Below, one piece after another: positions 1-7,134 of a DNA stretch of 28,342 nucleotides. Origin of the DNA: Crickella sp963642455 (GTDB lineage: Bacteria > Bacillota > Clostridia > Peptostreptococcales > Anaerovoracaceae). Every line of letters begins with the position of its first letter. Position 1 is the stretch's first letter. The notes beneath the pieces are model-generated. The model made no database searches. It saw only the letters and a program-made list of their open reading frames with translations, and was not told the DNA's origin. The stretch spans positions 1 to 28,342 of the forward strand of contig CAVIGM010000020.1 in the NCBI GenBank assembly GCA_963642455.1, written 5' to 3'. The position numbers and the translations under genes are program-made.

Positions 1-115
1 AAATCGACATTCAAATATTGTTCTTTTTTAGTACAATATTGAAAAATATCGATAATTATCGAAATTTTCGGTATATTTCGAAAAAAATCGCGGTTTTCCG
101 ATGATTTTTGGGCGC
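1..115. other. AT-rich palindromic intergenic stretch
   Basis: No gene is visible here. The stretch is AT-rich and full of dyads: AATATTGT at 14-21 pairs with ACAATATT at 33-40, and TCGATAATTATCGA at 49-62 is a perfect 14-bp palindrome. It lies beyond the obgE terminator, so it could be regulatory sequence or a terminator for whatever lies to the left of the window. That is inference; no promoter can be assigned. Confidence 0.4.
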
Positions 116-144
116 AAAAAAAGCAAGCACTGATCCGTGCCTGC
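116..144 (-). terminator. Rho-independent terminator of obgE
   Basis: Read on the minus strand, GCAGGCAC pairs with GTGCTTGC (8-bp stem with one G-U pair) around the loop GGATCA, and is followed at once by seven T residues. It lies about 135 bp past the obgE stop, beyond the two extra repeat copies at 181-294. Confidence 0.85.
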
Positions 145-180
145 CTAAACGAGTTATGTATTCTGAGTCCATTGAATCCC

Positions 181-310
181 TTTGAATCCGAAATCCAGGA
201 TTGAACTAATATGCCAAAGAGCTTAGTCCTCGAAGTATTTGAATCCGAAATCCGTAATTAAGCCAATATGCCAAAGCGCCTAATCCTCGAAGTACTCGAA
301 CTCGAAATCC
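181..310. repeat. 57-bp tandem duplication of the obgE 3' end
   Basis: Three units begin at 181, 238 and 295, an exact period of 57 bp (19 codons). The third lies in the end of obgE and codes for its last acidic residues. The other two follow the stop codon and still spell a decayed copy of that end (DFGFKYFED then stop in one of them). The units at 181 and 238 match at 48 of 57 positions by eye, and the coding unit has diverged more. This is direct sequence evidence for an old duplication of a gene end. Confidence 0.8.
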
Positions 311-1563
311 TCAATTCGAACTGTATCGCCTTCCTTAAGGCCAAGCTCCTGCAGCTTGCTGATTCCACCTTGATTTACAATATATTTATAAAGATACCTG
401 ATCGAGCCCATATCCTCGAAATTCGTTGAATTGAAGATCTTAAGAAGTTGCTTGCCTTCAAGAACATAAATTCCGTCCTCATCCTTATACGCGTCAATCT
501 TCTTGTAATCAGGATCATATTCATCGCTTTCGAAATCGAACATTTCGACGCTGCTGTCATCAGGTTCAACATAGTCCTCTATTTGATGAAGTGCTTCGTC
601 GAGCAGTTCTGCTATGCCTTGTCTTGTTGCGGCACTTATCATGAAGAGAGGCTTGTTCTCGGATTTGATGAATTCAACAAATTCATTAAGCTTATCTTCG
701 TCTTGCGCAATATCAATCTTATTTGCTGCAACAATCATTGGCTTTCTAAGAAGCGAAGGATCATATTGCTCAAGTTCCGCCATGATCTTCTTGTAATCAT
801 CGATAGGATCTCTACCCTCTGAGCCCGCCACATCAACAACATGAATCAAGACTTTTGTTCTTTCTATATGCTTAAGAAATCTGAATCCAAGTCCAAGTCC
901 AGCATGCGCCCCTTCGATAATTCCTGCAATATCAGCCATGACAAAACTTGTATCATGGATATTCACAACTCCAAGGTTCGGATCTATGGTTGTAAAATGG
1001 TAGCTTGCAATCTTAGGCTTAGCGCTTGTTGCAACCGAAAGAAGCGTTGATTTGCCGACATTTGGAAAACCAAGTAGCCCCACATCGGCAAGCAGCTTAA
1101 GTTCAAGAACAACGGTCCTTTCTTTTGCTGCTCCTCCTGCTTCTGCGAAATTCGGTGCTCTTCTGACGGAAGTCTTATAGTGGACATTGCCCTTTCCTCC
1201 TCTGCCTCCCTTGGCAGCGACGAGCTTGTCTCCGTCATTGCACAAATCCTTCATCAGCAGGCCGGATTCCTTCTCGATAATCATTGTTCCAACTGGCACC
1301 TTAATAATCATATCCTGGCCCTTCTTGCCGAACCTGTTCTTCTTCATGCCATCCTGGCCGTTCTCTGCTTGGTATTTCTTCTTGTATTTGAAGTCCATCA
1401 GAGTTCTGAGGTTCCTATCGGCTACAAAAATTATATTGCCGCCGTCGCCACCGTCTCCGCCGTCAGGTCCGCCTTCCGGTACGAAAGGATCTCGTCTGAA
1501 AGTAACAGCGCCGTTTCCGCCCTTGCCTGATACTATTGTTATTTCTGCTTTATCTACGAACAT
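280..1563 (-). CDS. obgE: GTPase Obg
   Basis: Obg is an essential GTPase that binds the 50S ribosomal subunit and links ribosome maturation to growth control and the stringent response. The 427 residues show the three Obg parts: a glycine-rich Obg fold at about 2-158 with repeated GG turns, a GTPase domain with G1 GFPNVGKS (165-172), G3 DIAG (about 211-214) and G4 NKID, and a C-terminal OCT domain from about 350. The length is normal for Bacillota. GGAG lies nine bases before the ATG. It follows rplU and rpmA, the usual order, but a terminator separates it from rpmA. No separate promoter is obvious, so it probably depends on read-through. The acidic last residues lie in the repeat unit that is duplicated downstream. 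Confidence 0.97.
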   Translation of the reverse strand: MFVDKAEITIVSGKGGNGAVTFRRDPFVPEGGPDGGDGGDGGNIIFVADRNLRTLMDFKYKKKYQAENGQDGMKKNRFGKKGQDMIIKVPVGTMIIEKESGLLMKDLCNDGDKLVAAKGGRGGKGNVHYKTSVRRAPNFAEAGGAAKERTVVLELKLLADVGLLGFPNVGKSTLLSVATSAKPKIASYHFTTIDPNLGVVNIHDTSFVMADIAGIIEGAHAGLGLGFRFLKHIERTKVLIHVVDVAGSEGRDPIDDYKKIMAELEQYDPSLLRKPMIVAANKIDIAQDEDKLNEFVEFIKSENKPLFMISAATRQGIAELLDEALHQIEDYVEPDDSSVEMFDFESDEYDPDYKKIDAYKDEDGIYVLEGKQLLKIFNSTNFEDMGSIRYLYKYIVNQGGISKLQELGLKEGDTVRIEDFEFEYFED

Positions 1564-1610
1564 ATTCTTTTCTCCAAGAATTTTCCAAGAAATCCATCAT
1601 AAATGTTTAC

Positions 1611-1638
1611 AAGAAAAAGCCCCTGTTAAACAGGGGCT
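1611..1638 (-). terminator. Terminator between rpmA and obgE
   Basis: On the minus strand AGCCCCTG and CAGGGGCT form a perfect 8-bp GC-rich stem with a five-base loop, followed by TTTTTCTT. It comes directly after the rpmA stop and should let less transcript reach obgE than the two ribosomal protein genes. Confidence 0.88.
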
Positions 1639-1644
1639 CAATAA

Positions 1645-1905
1645 TTATGCTTCTTTGTTATATACGCTGATCTGCTTTCTCTTCTTGTCGTATCTTTCGA
1701 ATTTAACACAACCGTCAGTCTTTGCAAACAGTGTATCGTCTCCGCCAATACCTACGTTGTTACCAGGGTGGAACTTGGTTCCTCTCTGTCTAACGAGGAT
1801 ACTTCCAGCGCTTACATACTCACCAGCACCTATCTTGAGTCCAAGTCTTTTCGCCTCGGAATCACGACCGTTCTTGGAACTACCTACTCCCTTCTTACTT
1901 GACAT
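1645..1905 (-). CDS. rpmA: Ribosomal protein L27
   Basis: L27 is a 50S protein whose N-terminal tail reaches the peptidyl transferase centre. The 86 residues carry the family core (KKGVGSSKNGRDSEAKRLG, then QRGTKFHPG and GGDDTLFAK). The ORF begins MSSKKGVG. In most Bacillota L27 starts with an extension ending in FF(A/S) that the protease Prp removes; here it is absent and the start resembles the mature form. The gene between rplU and rpmA that usually encodes Prp is also missing: only 27 bp separate the two ORFs. AGAGGTGA precedes the ATG at good spacing. Confidence 0.97.
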   Translation of the reverse strand: MSSKKGVGSSKNGRDSEAKRLGLKIGAGEYVSAGSILVRQRGTKFHPGNNVGIGGDDTLFAKTDGCVKFERYDKKRKQISVYNKEA

Positions 1906-1932
1906 CGAAAGTCACCTCTCTTTCCTTAATAA

Positions 1933-2445
1933 CTATTTAGCTGAAATAGCAGCGAGGATGTCAGCCTTAGTTGCCTTGCTGTTTACCTCAATGCCCATGT
2001 TCTTTGCAATCTCAAGAAGCTCATCCTTCTTCATTGAAAGGTTAGCTTCAACCTTTGCTTCTGCCTTAACCTCTGCCTTTGGCTCTTCAGCCTTAGCTGC
2101 TTCCTTCTTTGCTGCAGCCTTCTTAGCAGGAGCCTTAGCATCGCCAAGACCTGTAATCTTTACAAGTGTATATGGCTGTCTGTGACCATTCTTTCTTCTG
2201 TAGTCCTTCTTAGCCTTGTACTTGTAAATAATAACCTTGTCGTTCTTTCCCTGCTCAAGAACCTCAGCTGTTACAGCGAAGCCCTCAACATAAGGATTGC
2301 CAACCTGCAGAGAATCTCCACCAACAGCAAGTACATCTGTAAAAGTAACAGTTGCACCAACTTCAGCGTCAAGCTTCTCTACCTTCAGTTCATCGCCCAT
2401 CTGGACTCTGTACTGCTTTCCGCCTGTCATAATAATTGCGTACAT
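1933..2445 (-). CDS. rplU: Ribosomal protein L21 with C-terminal extension
   Basis: L21 binds 23S rRNA in the 50S subunit. Residues 1 to about 103 are an ordinary L21 (MYAIIMTGGKQYRV start; KYKAKKDYRRKNGHRQ rRNA-binding part). Bacterial L21 normally ends near residue 103. This one continues for about 65 residues: a linker rich in Ala, Lys and Glu (about 104-134), then a short helical module (about 136-170) with the pattern KKDELLEIAKNMGI then KATKADILAAI. That pattern resembles SAP, HeH or Rho-N type helix-extended-helix domains, which often bind nucleic acid; the role here is inference. GAGGAGG precedes the start. The gene is first in rplU-rpmA and lies behind an L21-type leader. Confidence 0.95.
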   Translation of the reverse strand: MYAIIMTGGKQYRVQMGDELKVEKLDAEVGATVTFTDVLAVGGDSLQVGNPYVEGFAVTAEVLEQGKNDKVIIYKYKAKKDYRRKNGHRQPYTLVKITGLGDAKAPAKKAAAKKEAAKAEEPKAEVKAEAKVEANLSMKKDELLEIAKNMGIEVNSKATKADILAAISAK

Positions 2446-2449
2446 TTAA

Positions 2450-2528
2450 TAAATTCCTCCTCTAACCAGACTCGCCGGGGACTAAGGTGCTATGCTTGTA
2501 AAACCCATCCCGTGCGGCTAACCGCTTA
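2450..2528 (-). promoter_or_regulatory. L21 leader (ribosomal protein autoregulatory RNA)
   Basis: About 80 bases of unusually GC-rich and structured RNA lie between the rplU promoter and its Shine-Dalgarno. They include GCGGTTAGCCGC, which can form a small stem-loop, and a second paired segment around CCCCGGCGAG. Position and composition fit the L21 leader known in Bacillota, where the ribosomal protein is thought to control its own operon. The assignment rests on position and partial pattern; a covariance search with the L21 leader model would settle it. Confidence 0.6.
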
Positions 2529-2558
2529 AATATAGCACAATTAAGCTGTATAAGTCAA
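2529..2558 (-). promoter_or_regulatory. Promoter of rplU-rpmA
   Basis: On the minus strand a -35 TTGACT (2553-2558) is followed after 18 bases by a -10 TATATT (2529-2534). It sits just upstream of the structured L21 leader. No clear terminator lies between recA and this promoter, so recA transcripts may also enter rplU. Confidence 0.72.
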
Positions 2559-2614
2559 ATATTATTTTGTCTAAGTTATGTCTATGCTTTGCCTTAGTGT
2601 TGCCTAAGCATTAT

Positions 2615-3694
2615 CTATGGCTCAATTACCACGCCATCTTCGTCGACGAACAATTCTGATGGAACTGCAGGCATATCATCTGAAGGATTTGAATTAACCG
2701 CATCCATAACCTTTGCCTGAATTTCGTCCATGATATCAAAGTGCGCTTCGAGGAATTCCTTGACATTCTCTCTGCCCTGGCCAATTCTTTCGCCATTATA
2801 GCTATACCATGAGCCAGCCTTATCAATAATCTTAAGCTCTGTAGCTGTATCAAGCAGATCGCCCGCAAGCGAAATACCTGTTCCATACATGATATCAAAT
2901 TCTGCCTTCTTAAATGGAGGCGCTACCTTGTTCTTAACAATCTTAACTCTTGTTCTATTACCAAGAATCTCCTCGCCCTTCTTAATTGATTCAACTCTTC
3001 TTACATCAAGTCTCATAGATGCATAGAACTTAAGAGCATTGCCGCCAGTAGTTGTCTCAGGATTACCGAACATAACGCCTATCTTCATTCTCAGCTGGTT
3101 AATGAAGATCACACAGGTATTAGACTTATTAACCGCACCGGCAATCTTACGAAGCGCCTGTGACATAAGTCTTGCCTGAAGTCCCATATGAGAATCACCC
3201 ATATCGCCTTGAATCTCAGCCTTAGGAACAAGAGCCGCAACAGAGTCGATAACTATAATATCAATCGCTCCGCTTCTTGCAAGCATTTCGCAAATCTCAA
3301 GTGCCTGCTCTCCGGTGTCAGGCTGTGAAACAAGCAAATTATCAGTATCTACGCCAAGATTCTTAGCATAAATAGGATCAAGCGCATGCTCAGCATCAAT
3401 AAAAGCAGCCTTGCCTCCCATCTTCTGAGTCTCTGCAATCGCATGAAGAGTCAATGTCGTCTTACCTGACGATTCCGGACCATATATCTCAATGATTCTT
3501 CCCTTAGGATAACCACCTATACCTGTTGCAATATCAAGGCTGATTGAGCCTGTTGGAATTGCTTCCAAATTCGTATATAGGCTATCATCGCCGAGCTTCA
3601 TAATGGCACCCTTGCCATATTGCTTCTGTATCTGATCTAAAGCCTGCTGTAAGGCCTTCTCCTTAGCTTCGTTGTCAATTGTATTAGCTGCCAT
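2615..3694 (-). CDS. recA: Recombinase RecA
   Basis: RecA forms filaments on single-stranded DNA, catalyses strand exchange and activates LexA self-cleavage. The 359 residues match the family length. Walker A GPESSGKT is at 72-79 and Walker B IDIIVIDSVAAL at about 144-155. The L1/L2 DNA-binding region with QARLMSQALRK and GNALKFYAS follows, and the C-terminus is acidic as usual. The start is preceded by GGAGGAGG. It is last in the ftsK-rimO-pgsA-cinA-recA set but has its own promoter and LexA box upstream, so it should be induced by DNA damage independently of the genes before it. Confidence 0.98.
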   Translation of the reverse strand: MAANTIDNEAKEKALQQALDQIQKQYGKGAIMKLGDDSLYTNLEAIPTGSISLDIATGIGGYPKGRIIEIYGPESSGKTTLTLHAIAETQKMGGKAAFIDAEHALDPIYAKNLGVDTDNLLVSQPDTGEQALEICEMLARSGAIDIIVIDSVAALVPKAEIQGDMGDSHMGLQARLMSQALRKIAGAVNKSNTCVIFINQLRMKIGVMFGNPETTTGGNALKFYASMRLDVRRVESIKKGEEILGNRTRVKIVKNKVAPPFKKAEFDIMYGTGISLAGDLLDTATELKIIDKAGSWYSYNGERIGQGRENVKEFLEAHFDIMDEIQAKVMDAVNSNPSDDMPAVPSELFVDEDGVVIEP

Positions 3695-3716
3695 AAATCC
3701 TCCTCCAGAATAAAAG

Positions 3717-3730
3717 CGAACATTTGTTCT
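3717..3730 (-). promoter_or_regulatory. LexA (SOS) box of recA
   Basis: CGAACATTTGTTCT matches the Gram-positive LexA/DinR operator (CGAAC, four bases, GTTCG) at all but the last base. It begins eight bases downstream of the -10 box, over the probable transcription start, where bound LexA would block RNA polymerase. Confidence 0.9.
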
Positions 3731-3738
3731 ATATCAAG

Positions 3739-3767
3739 ATAATATTATGATTTCTTCACTATGTCAA
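3739..3767 (-). promoter_or_regulatory. Promoter of recA
   Basis: TTGACA (3762-3767), 17 bases, then TATTAT (3739-3744), read on the minus strand. It lies in the gap between cinA and recA and overlaps the region controlled by the LexA box. Confidence 0.88.
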
Positions 3768-3809
3768 GACTAAATCTATCGCAGGAAAAAATCAAACAAG
3801 AAAGTCCCT

Positions 3810-5057
3810 CTATTCGACATAAAAGTCCTTTTTTATAATCGAACATACTATTTTCATCATATTGAGCTTGAATAATCCTCTATTCCACGCCCTTCTGTTA
3901 GCATGCGTATGAATAGGCTTATGAGCGACAACATCCTTGTATGCATATCCGATATAGGCCTCGCCGCATTCTCTGCCCTCGTCCGCCTCAGGCCCTGCAT
4001 ATCCCGTAATCGAAATAGCAATATCCGCACCGCTTATTTCCTTCAAATTAGCAGCCATCATCTCTGCAATCTCGCCGCTTACAACAGAATATTTGTCTAT
4101 ATCCTCAGCCGCAATTCCAAGTGCCTTGCACTTAGCCTCCTCGCTGTAGGTCACATATCCGTATTTATATACCTCCGACGCACCCGGAATATCTGTAATG
4201 CTTGCCGCGAAGAGCCCGCCTGTGCAAGATTCCGCACTCGCAAGAGTCAGCCCTTTATTCTTAAGGTCTTTGACCACTACCTCTGCAAGTTCCTCGTCGT
4301 CTTCGCTATAAATATATTCTCCGCAAATTTCGCGCACCTTCACAAGCATCTCGTCGACAGCCTGCTTCGCCTCTTCCATCGTGTCTCTTTGGCTTGCAAT
4401 TCTAAGCGTGCATTCCCCTTCTTTTGCATAAGTTGCAAGCGTTGGGTCCGTTTGCCCATCAATCAATGGCAAAAGTATATCTTCAAGGTCGGACTCTCCG
4501 ATTCCAATGGTTCTTATCACCTTGTAGTACATTTTCTTAGATAAGAATTTATGCAGAAAATCATATACGAAGGTCTCGAAAAGATATTTCATTTCGCGAG
4601 GTGGCCCAGGTAGACAAATTGCGCATTTGCCGTCTTTTTCGAGGGCAAAAGCAGGTGCCGTTCCCGCGTCGTTATGGAAAACCGTGCTACCCTCAGGCAA
4701 AAGAGCCTGCTTCTTGTTGTTCTCGGACATTCTTCTGCCGCGAGAATTGAAGAAATCCTCGAGTTCCTTGATGACCGACTCATCAACGTAGAGCTTCGCA
4801 CCCATGAATTCAGCAACCATTTCCTTGGTCAAATCATCCTGCGTTGGCCCAAGACCGCCCGTCGTTATAACAAGGTCTACTTTCTCGAAGACCTCGCCAA
4901 GAAGCTCCTTTAATCTATTTGGATTGTCGCCAACAACATGATGATATAGAACATCGAAGCCCATCAGATTGAGCTTATTCGAAAGATAGGTTGCGTTAGT
5001 ATTTACAGTCTGCCCGAAGAGCAGCTCCGTTCCGACAGCTATTATTGCAGCTTTCAT
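3810..5057 (-). CDS. cinA: CinA family protein (competence/damage-inducible; NMN deamidase type)
   Basis: CinA proteins join an N-terminal MoCF-like fold, which in characterised members hydrolyses ADP-ribose or related pyrophosphates, to a C-terminal nicotinamide mononucleotide deamidase domain. Here residues 1 to about 170 are the MoCF-like part (AAIIAVGTELLFGQTVNTNA; TTGGLGPTQDD; LPGPPREM). Residues from about 255 form the CinA domain with ESCTGGLFAASITDIPGAS and ISITGYAGPEA. The 415 residues are typical for a full two-domain CinA. AAAGGA lies eight bases before the ATG. Its place directly before recA is the usual one in Gram-positives, but the recA LexA promoter lies after cinA, so cinA itself is probably not directly damage-inducible here. 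Confidence 0.95.
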   Translation of the reverse strand: MKAAIIAVGTELLFGQTVNTNATYLSNKLNLMGFDVLYHHVVGDNPNRLKELLGEVFEKVDLVITTGGLGPTQDDLTKEMVAEFMGAKLYVDESVIKELEDFFNSRGRRMSENNKKQALLPEGSTVFHNDAGTAPAFALEKDGKCAICLPGPPREMKYLFETFVYDFLHKFLSKKMYYKVIRTIGIGESDLEDILLPLIDGQTDPTLATYAKEGECTLRIASQRDTMEEAKQAVDEMLVKVREICGEYIYSEDDEELAEVVVKDLKNKGLTLASAESCTGGLFAASITDIPGASEVYKYGYVTYSEEAKCKALGIAAEDIDKYSVVSGEIAEMMAANLKEISGADIAISITGYAGPEADEGRECGEAYIGYAYKDVVAHKPIHTHANRRAWNRGLFKLNMMKIVCSIIKKDFYVE

Positions 5058-5140
5058 AAATTAAATCCTTTCGTTTCTCTTATGCGGAAACCCCGCTGTC
5101 TATATGCGATTTGGTATTTGCACTTGTCAGGTAGCTTAGG

Positions 5141-5170
5141 CCTTACCTTACCTTACCTTACCTTACCTTA
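5141..5170. repeat. Six perfect CCTTA pentamers (microsatellite)
   Basis: Six uninterrupted CCTTA units, followed by the near copy GCTTA and a run of CTTA/TTACAT variants up to about 5192. The array lies between the pgsA stop and the cinA start. In the mRNA sense it reads TAAGG six times and sits about 84 bases before the cinA ATG. Confidence 0.95.
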
Positions 5171-5187
5171 GCTTACTTACATCTTAC

Positions 5188-5718
5188 TTACATCGAGAAA
5201 ACGTCTTTGTTCTTGTAAATATATTCGACGCCAGAATATACGGTCATAATAAGGGATGCGAAGAATACAAGCATTCCAATCTTATAGATGATTGGGAAAG
5301 TTGGAATCGCAAGCCCAAGAATTATAAATATTACCGCAAACATCTGAAGCACGGTCTTAATCTTTCCGGACATTCCTGCGGCAAGAACTCTTCCCTCGGA
5401 AGCAGCAACCGTTCTCATTCCAGCAACCGCAAATTCTCTTGTAAGAATCACGATAAGCATCCAGCCCGAGATGATTTTGTCATCGATGAAGAGGCAAAGT
5501 GCCGAATATACGAGAATCTTATCGGCGAGCGGATCCATGATTTTGCCGAAATTCGTTACAAGGCCCCTCGACCTTGCAATTTTGCCATCAAGCATATCCG
5601 TAAGTGATGCAAGACAGAAAATTACAAGTGCCACAGCATACATCTTCATCATGAAGAATGCAATAAAGAAAGGCACAGCGATAATTCTTGCGATTGTTAA
5701 TTTGTTAGGTAGATTCAT
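5188..5718 (-). CDS. pgsA: CDP-diacylglycerol-glycerol-3-phosphate 3-phosphatidyltransferase
   Basis: PgsA makes phosphatidylglycerophosphate from CDP-diacylglycerol and glycerol-3-phosphate, the committed step to phosphatidylglycerol and cardiolipin, in the cytoplasmic membrane. The 176 residues hold several hydrophobic segments and the full CDP-alcohol phosphotransferase signature: DG, two residues, AR, eight residues, G, three, D, three, D (DGKIAR..GKIMDPLAD, around 44-66). All metal- and substrate-binding aspartates are present. The GGAGGT ribosome binding site is made by the last codons of rimO, which ends four bases before, so the two genes are translationally coupled. Confidence 0.96.
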   Translation of the reverse strand: MNLPNKLTIARIIAVPFFIAFFMMKMYAVALVIFCLASLTDMLDGKIARSRGLVTNFGKIMDPLADKILVYSALCLFIDDKIISGWMLIVILTREFAVAGMRTVAASEGRVLAAGMSGKIKTVLQMFAVIFIILGLAIPTFPIIYKIGMLVFFASLIMTVYSGVEYIYKNKDVFSM

Positions 5719-5721
5719 TTC

Positions 5722-7101
5722 CTATACCTCCATAGCTTCGAGATCATATTCATATGCCTCGGTAATTTGAACATTTATATATTCACCTAATTCGATTGCC
5801 CTATTTGAATTAACGACAACATCACAGTCTATTTCGGGCGCATCGAATTGGCTTCTTCCGACATACATTCCGTTTCCTATATCTTCTTCTATCAGAACCT
5901 CAAATTGCTTGCCTACCTTAAGGGCATTAAGCTTCTCGCTAACGGTCTGCTGATGCTGCATCACCGCCTCCTGCCTTGCAATCTTAAGCTCTTCATCAAG
6001 CTTGCCATCAAGCAGATAAGCCGCCGTGCCCTCCTCGTCAGAGAATGCGAAGGCTCCGAGCCTATCAAGTTCGAATTCGTCTATGAATTGCAAAAGCTTC
6101 GTGAAGTCCTCTTCGGTCTCTCCTGGAAAACCGACAAGGAGCGTCGTCCGTATGTGGATGCCCGGTACTTTCTCTCGAAGCTTCGTTAAGCAATTCTTAA
6201 TCGAGGCTTCTGTCGATTGTCTTTTCATCCTTCTTAGGACATTATCCGAGATATGCTGAATCGGAATATCTATGTATTTACATACCTTAGGCTCGTTTGC
6301 GATTACATCAACCAGTTCGTCTGTAATACCGTTATCGTAAACATACATCAGCCTTATCCAATGTAGCTTATCGATCTTGGCAATCTGCCTTATTAGCTCT
6401 GGTAGCATCAACTTGCCATACAAATCAATGCCATATTGGGATGTATCCTGAGCGATTAGTATGATCTCCGTTATGCCCGCCTCTGCCATATCATTGGCTT
6501 CGTGAATGCAATCTTCTAAGCTCTTCGATCTGAAGCGGCCTCTAATTGACGGAATTGCGCAGAACGAACAAGCATTGTTGCAGCCCTCAGCAATCTTGAG
6601 AACTCCTGTATGCGCTCCCTCTGGAAGTATTCTCACTCTATATGGAAGAGCATCCTCCTCGCTGCCTATTTGGTCTTTGTTGCTTCTGTCCTTATCATCT
6701 ATTGAAAGGCTGTCTTCGTTAATTCCGCCGGCAAAAGAGCTGTCATCCATAATTATGTCTGGGATTCTATCATAATCATTTACGCCAAAGAACATGTTAA
6801 CTTCCGGCATTTCGACAACCAGCTCGTCGTGATAGCGCTGTGACAGACAACCTGTTACAATAAGCTTCTTATCCTCATATCCTGACAGCTCGAAAATCCT
6901 CTCGATTGATTCCTTCTTTGCATCATCTATGAAGCCGCAGGTATTAACAATAAGAATATCCGCTTCTTCGGGTGCAGGCACAAGCATACAGCCTCGCTTA
7001 CTAAGCTCGGCTGCAAGCATCTGTGAGTCATATTCATTCTTGGCACAGCCAAGTGTATCAATATATATCTTCTTCAAATTAGTCCTCAAATTACTCTTCA
7101 A
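5722..7101 (-). CDS. rimO: Ribosomal protein S12 methylthiotransferase RimO
   Basis: RimO is a radical-SAM enzyme that methylthiolates an aspartate of ribosomal protein S12. The N-terminal UPF0004 domain holds cluster cysteines at 19, 55 and 85 (IDTLGCAKN, NTCGF, TGCLSQ). The radical-SAM motif is CNNACSFC (174-181) and a TRAM-like domain closes the protein. An acidic insertion of about 35 residues lies between the first two domains (about 118-152). The first possible start is TTG at 7101, but a TTG at 7077 fits better: GAGG lies six bases before it and the protein would begin MKKIYIDTLGC, like relatives. The region holds three 12-bp tandem repeats. The stop lies four bases before pgsA; ftsK ends about 34 bases upstream. 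Confidence 0.96.
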   Translation of the reverse strand: MKSNLRTNLKKIYIDTLGCAKNEYDSQMLAAELSKRGCMLVPAPEEADILIVNTCGFIDDAKKESIERIFELSGYEDKKLIVTGCLSQRYHDELVVEMPEVNMFFGVNDYDRIPDIIMDDSSFAGGINEDSLSIDDKDRSNKDQIGSEEDALPYRVRILPEGAHTGVLKIAEGCNNACSFCAIPSIRGRFRSKSLEDCIHEANDMAEAGITEIILIAQDTSQYGIDLYGKLMLPELIRQIAKIDKLHWIRLMYVYDNGITDELVDVIANEPKVCKYIDIPIQHISDNVLRRMKRQSTEASIKNCLTKLREKVPGIHIRTTLLVGFPGETEEDFTKLLQFIDEFELDRLGAFAFSDEEGTAAYLLDGKLDEELKIARQEAVMQHQQTVSEKLNALKVGKQFEVLIEEDIGNGMYVGRSQFDAPEIDCDVVVNSNRAIELGEYINVQITEAYEYDLEAMEV

Positions 7102-7113
7102 ATTAGTTCTCTT
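7076..7113. repeat. Three 12-bp tandem units at the rimO 5' end
   Basis: AAATTAGTCCTC, AAATTACTCTTC and AAATTAGTTCTC follow one another without a gap. Each contains an in-frame TTG on the minus strand, so the repeat multiplies possible start codons; only the last of these has a good GAGG in front. Confidence 0.8.
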
Positions 7114-7134
7114 TGGTATATGTAATTAATGTAA

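Noticed and set aside
1187..2185. Plus-strand 332-codon open frame opposite obgE, rpmA and rplU
   Set aside because: It lies antisense to three certain genes, is rich in Ser, Pro and Leu as expected from a reverse reading, and has no ribosome binding site of its own.
2535..2614. Terminator between recA and rplU
   Set aside because: Only a 5-bp CTTAG/CTAAG pairing without a T-run is present.
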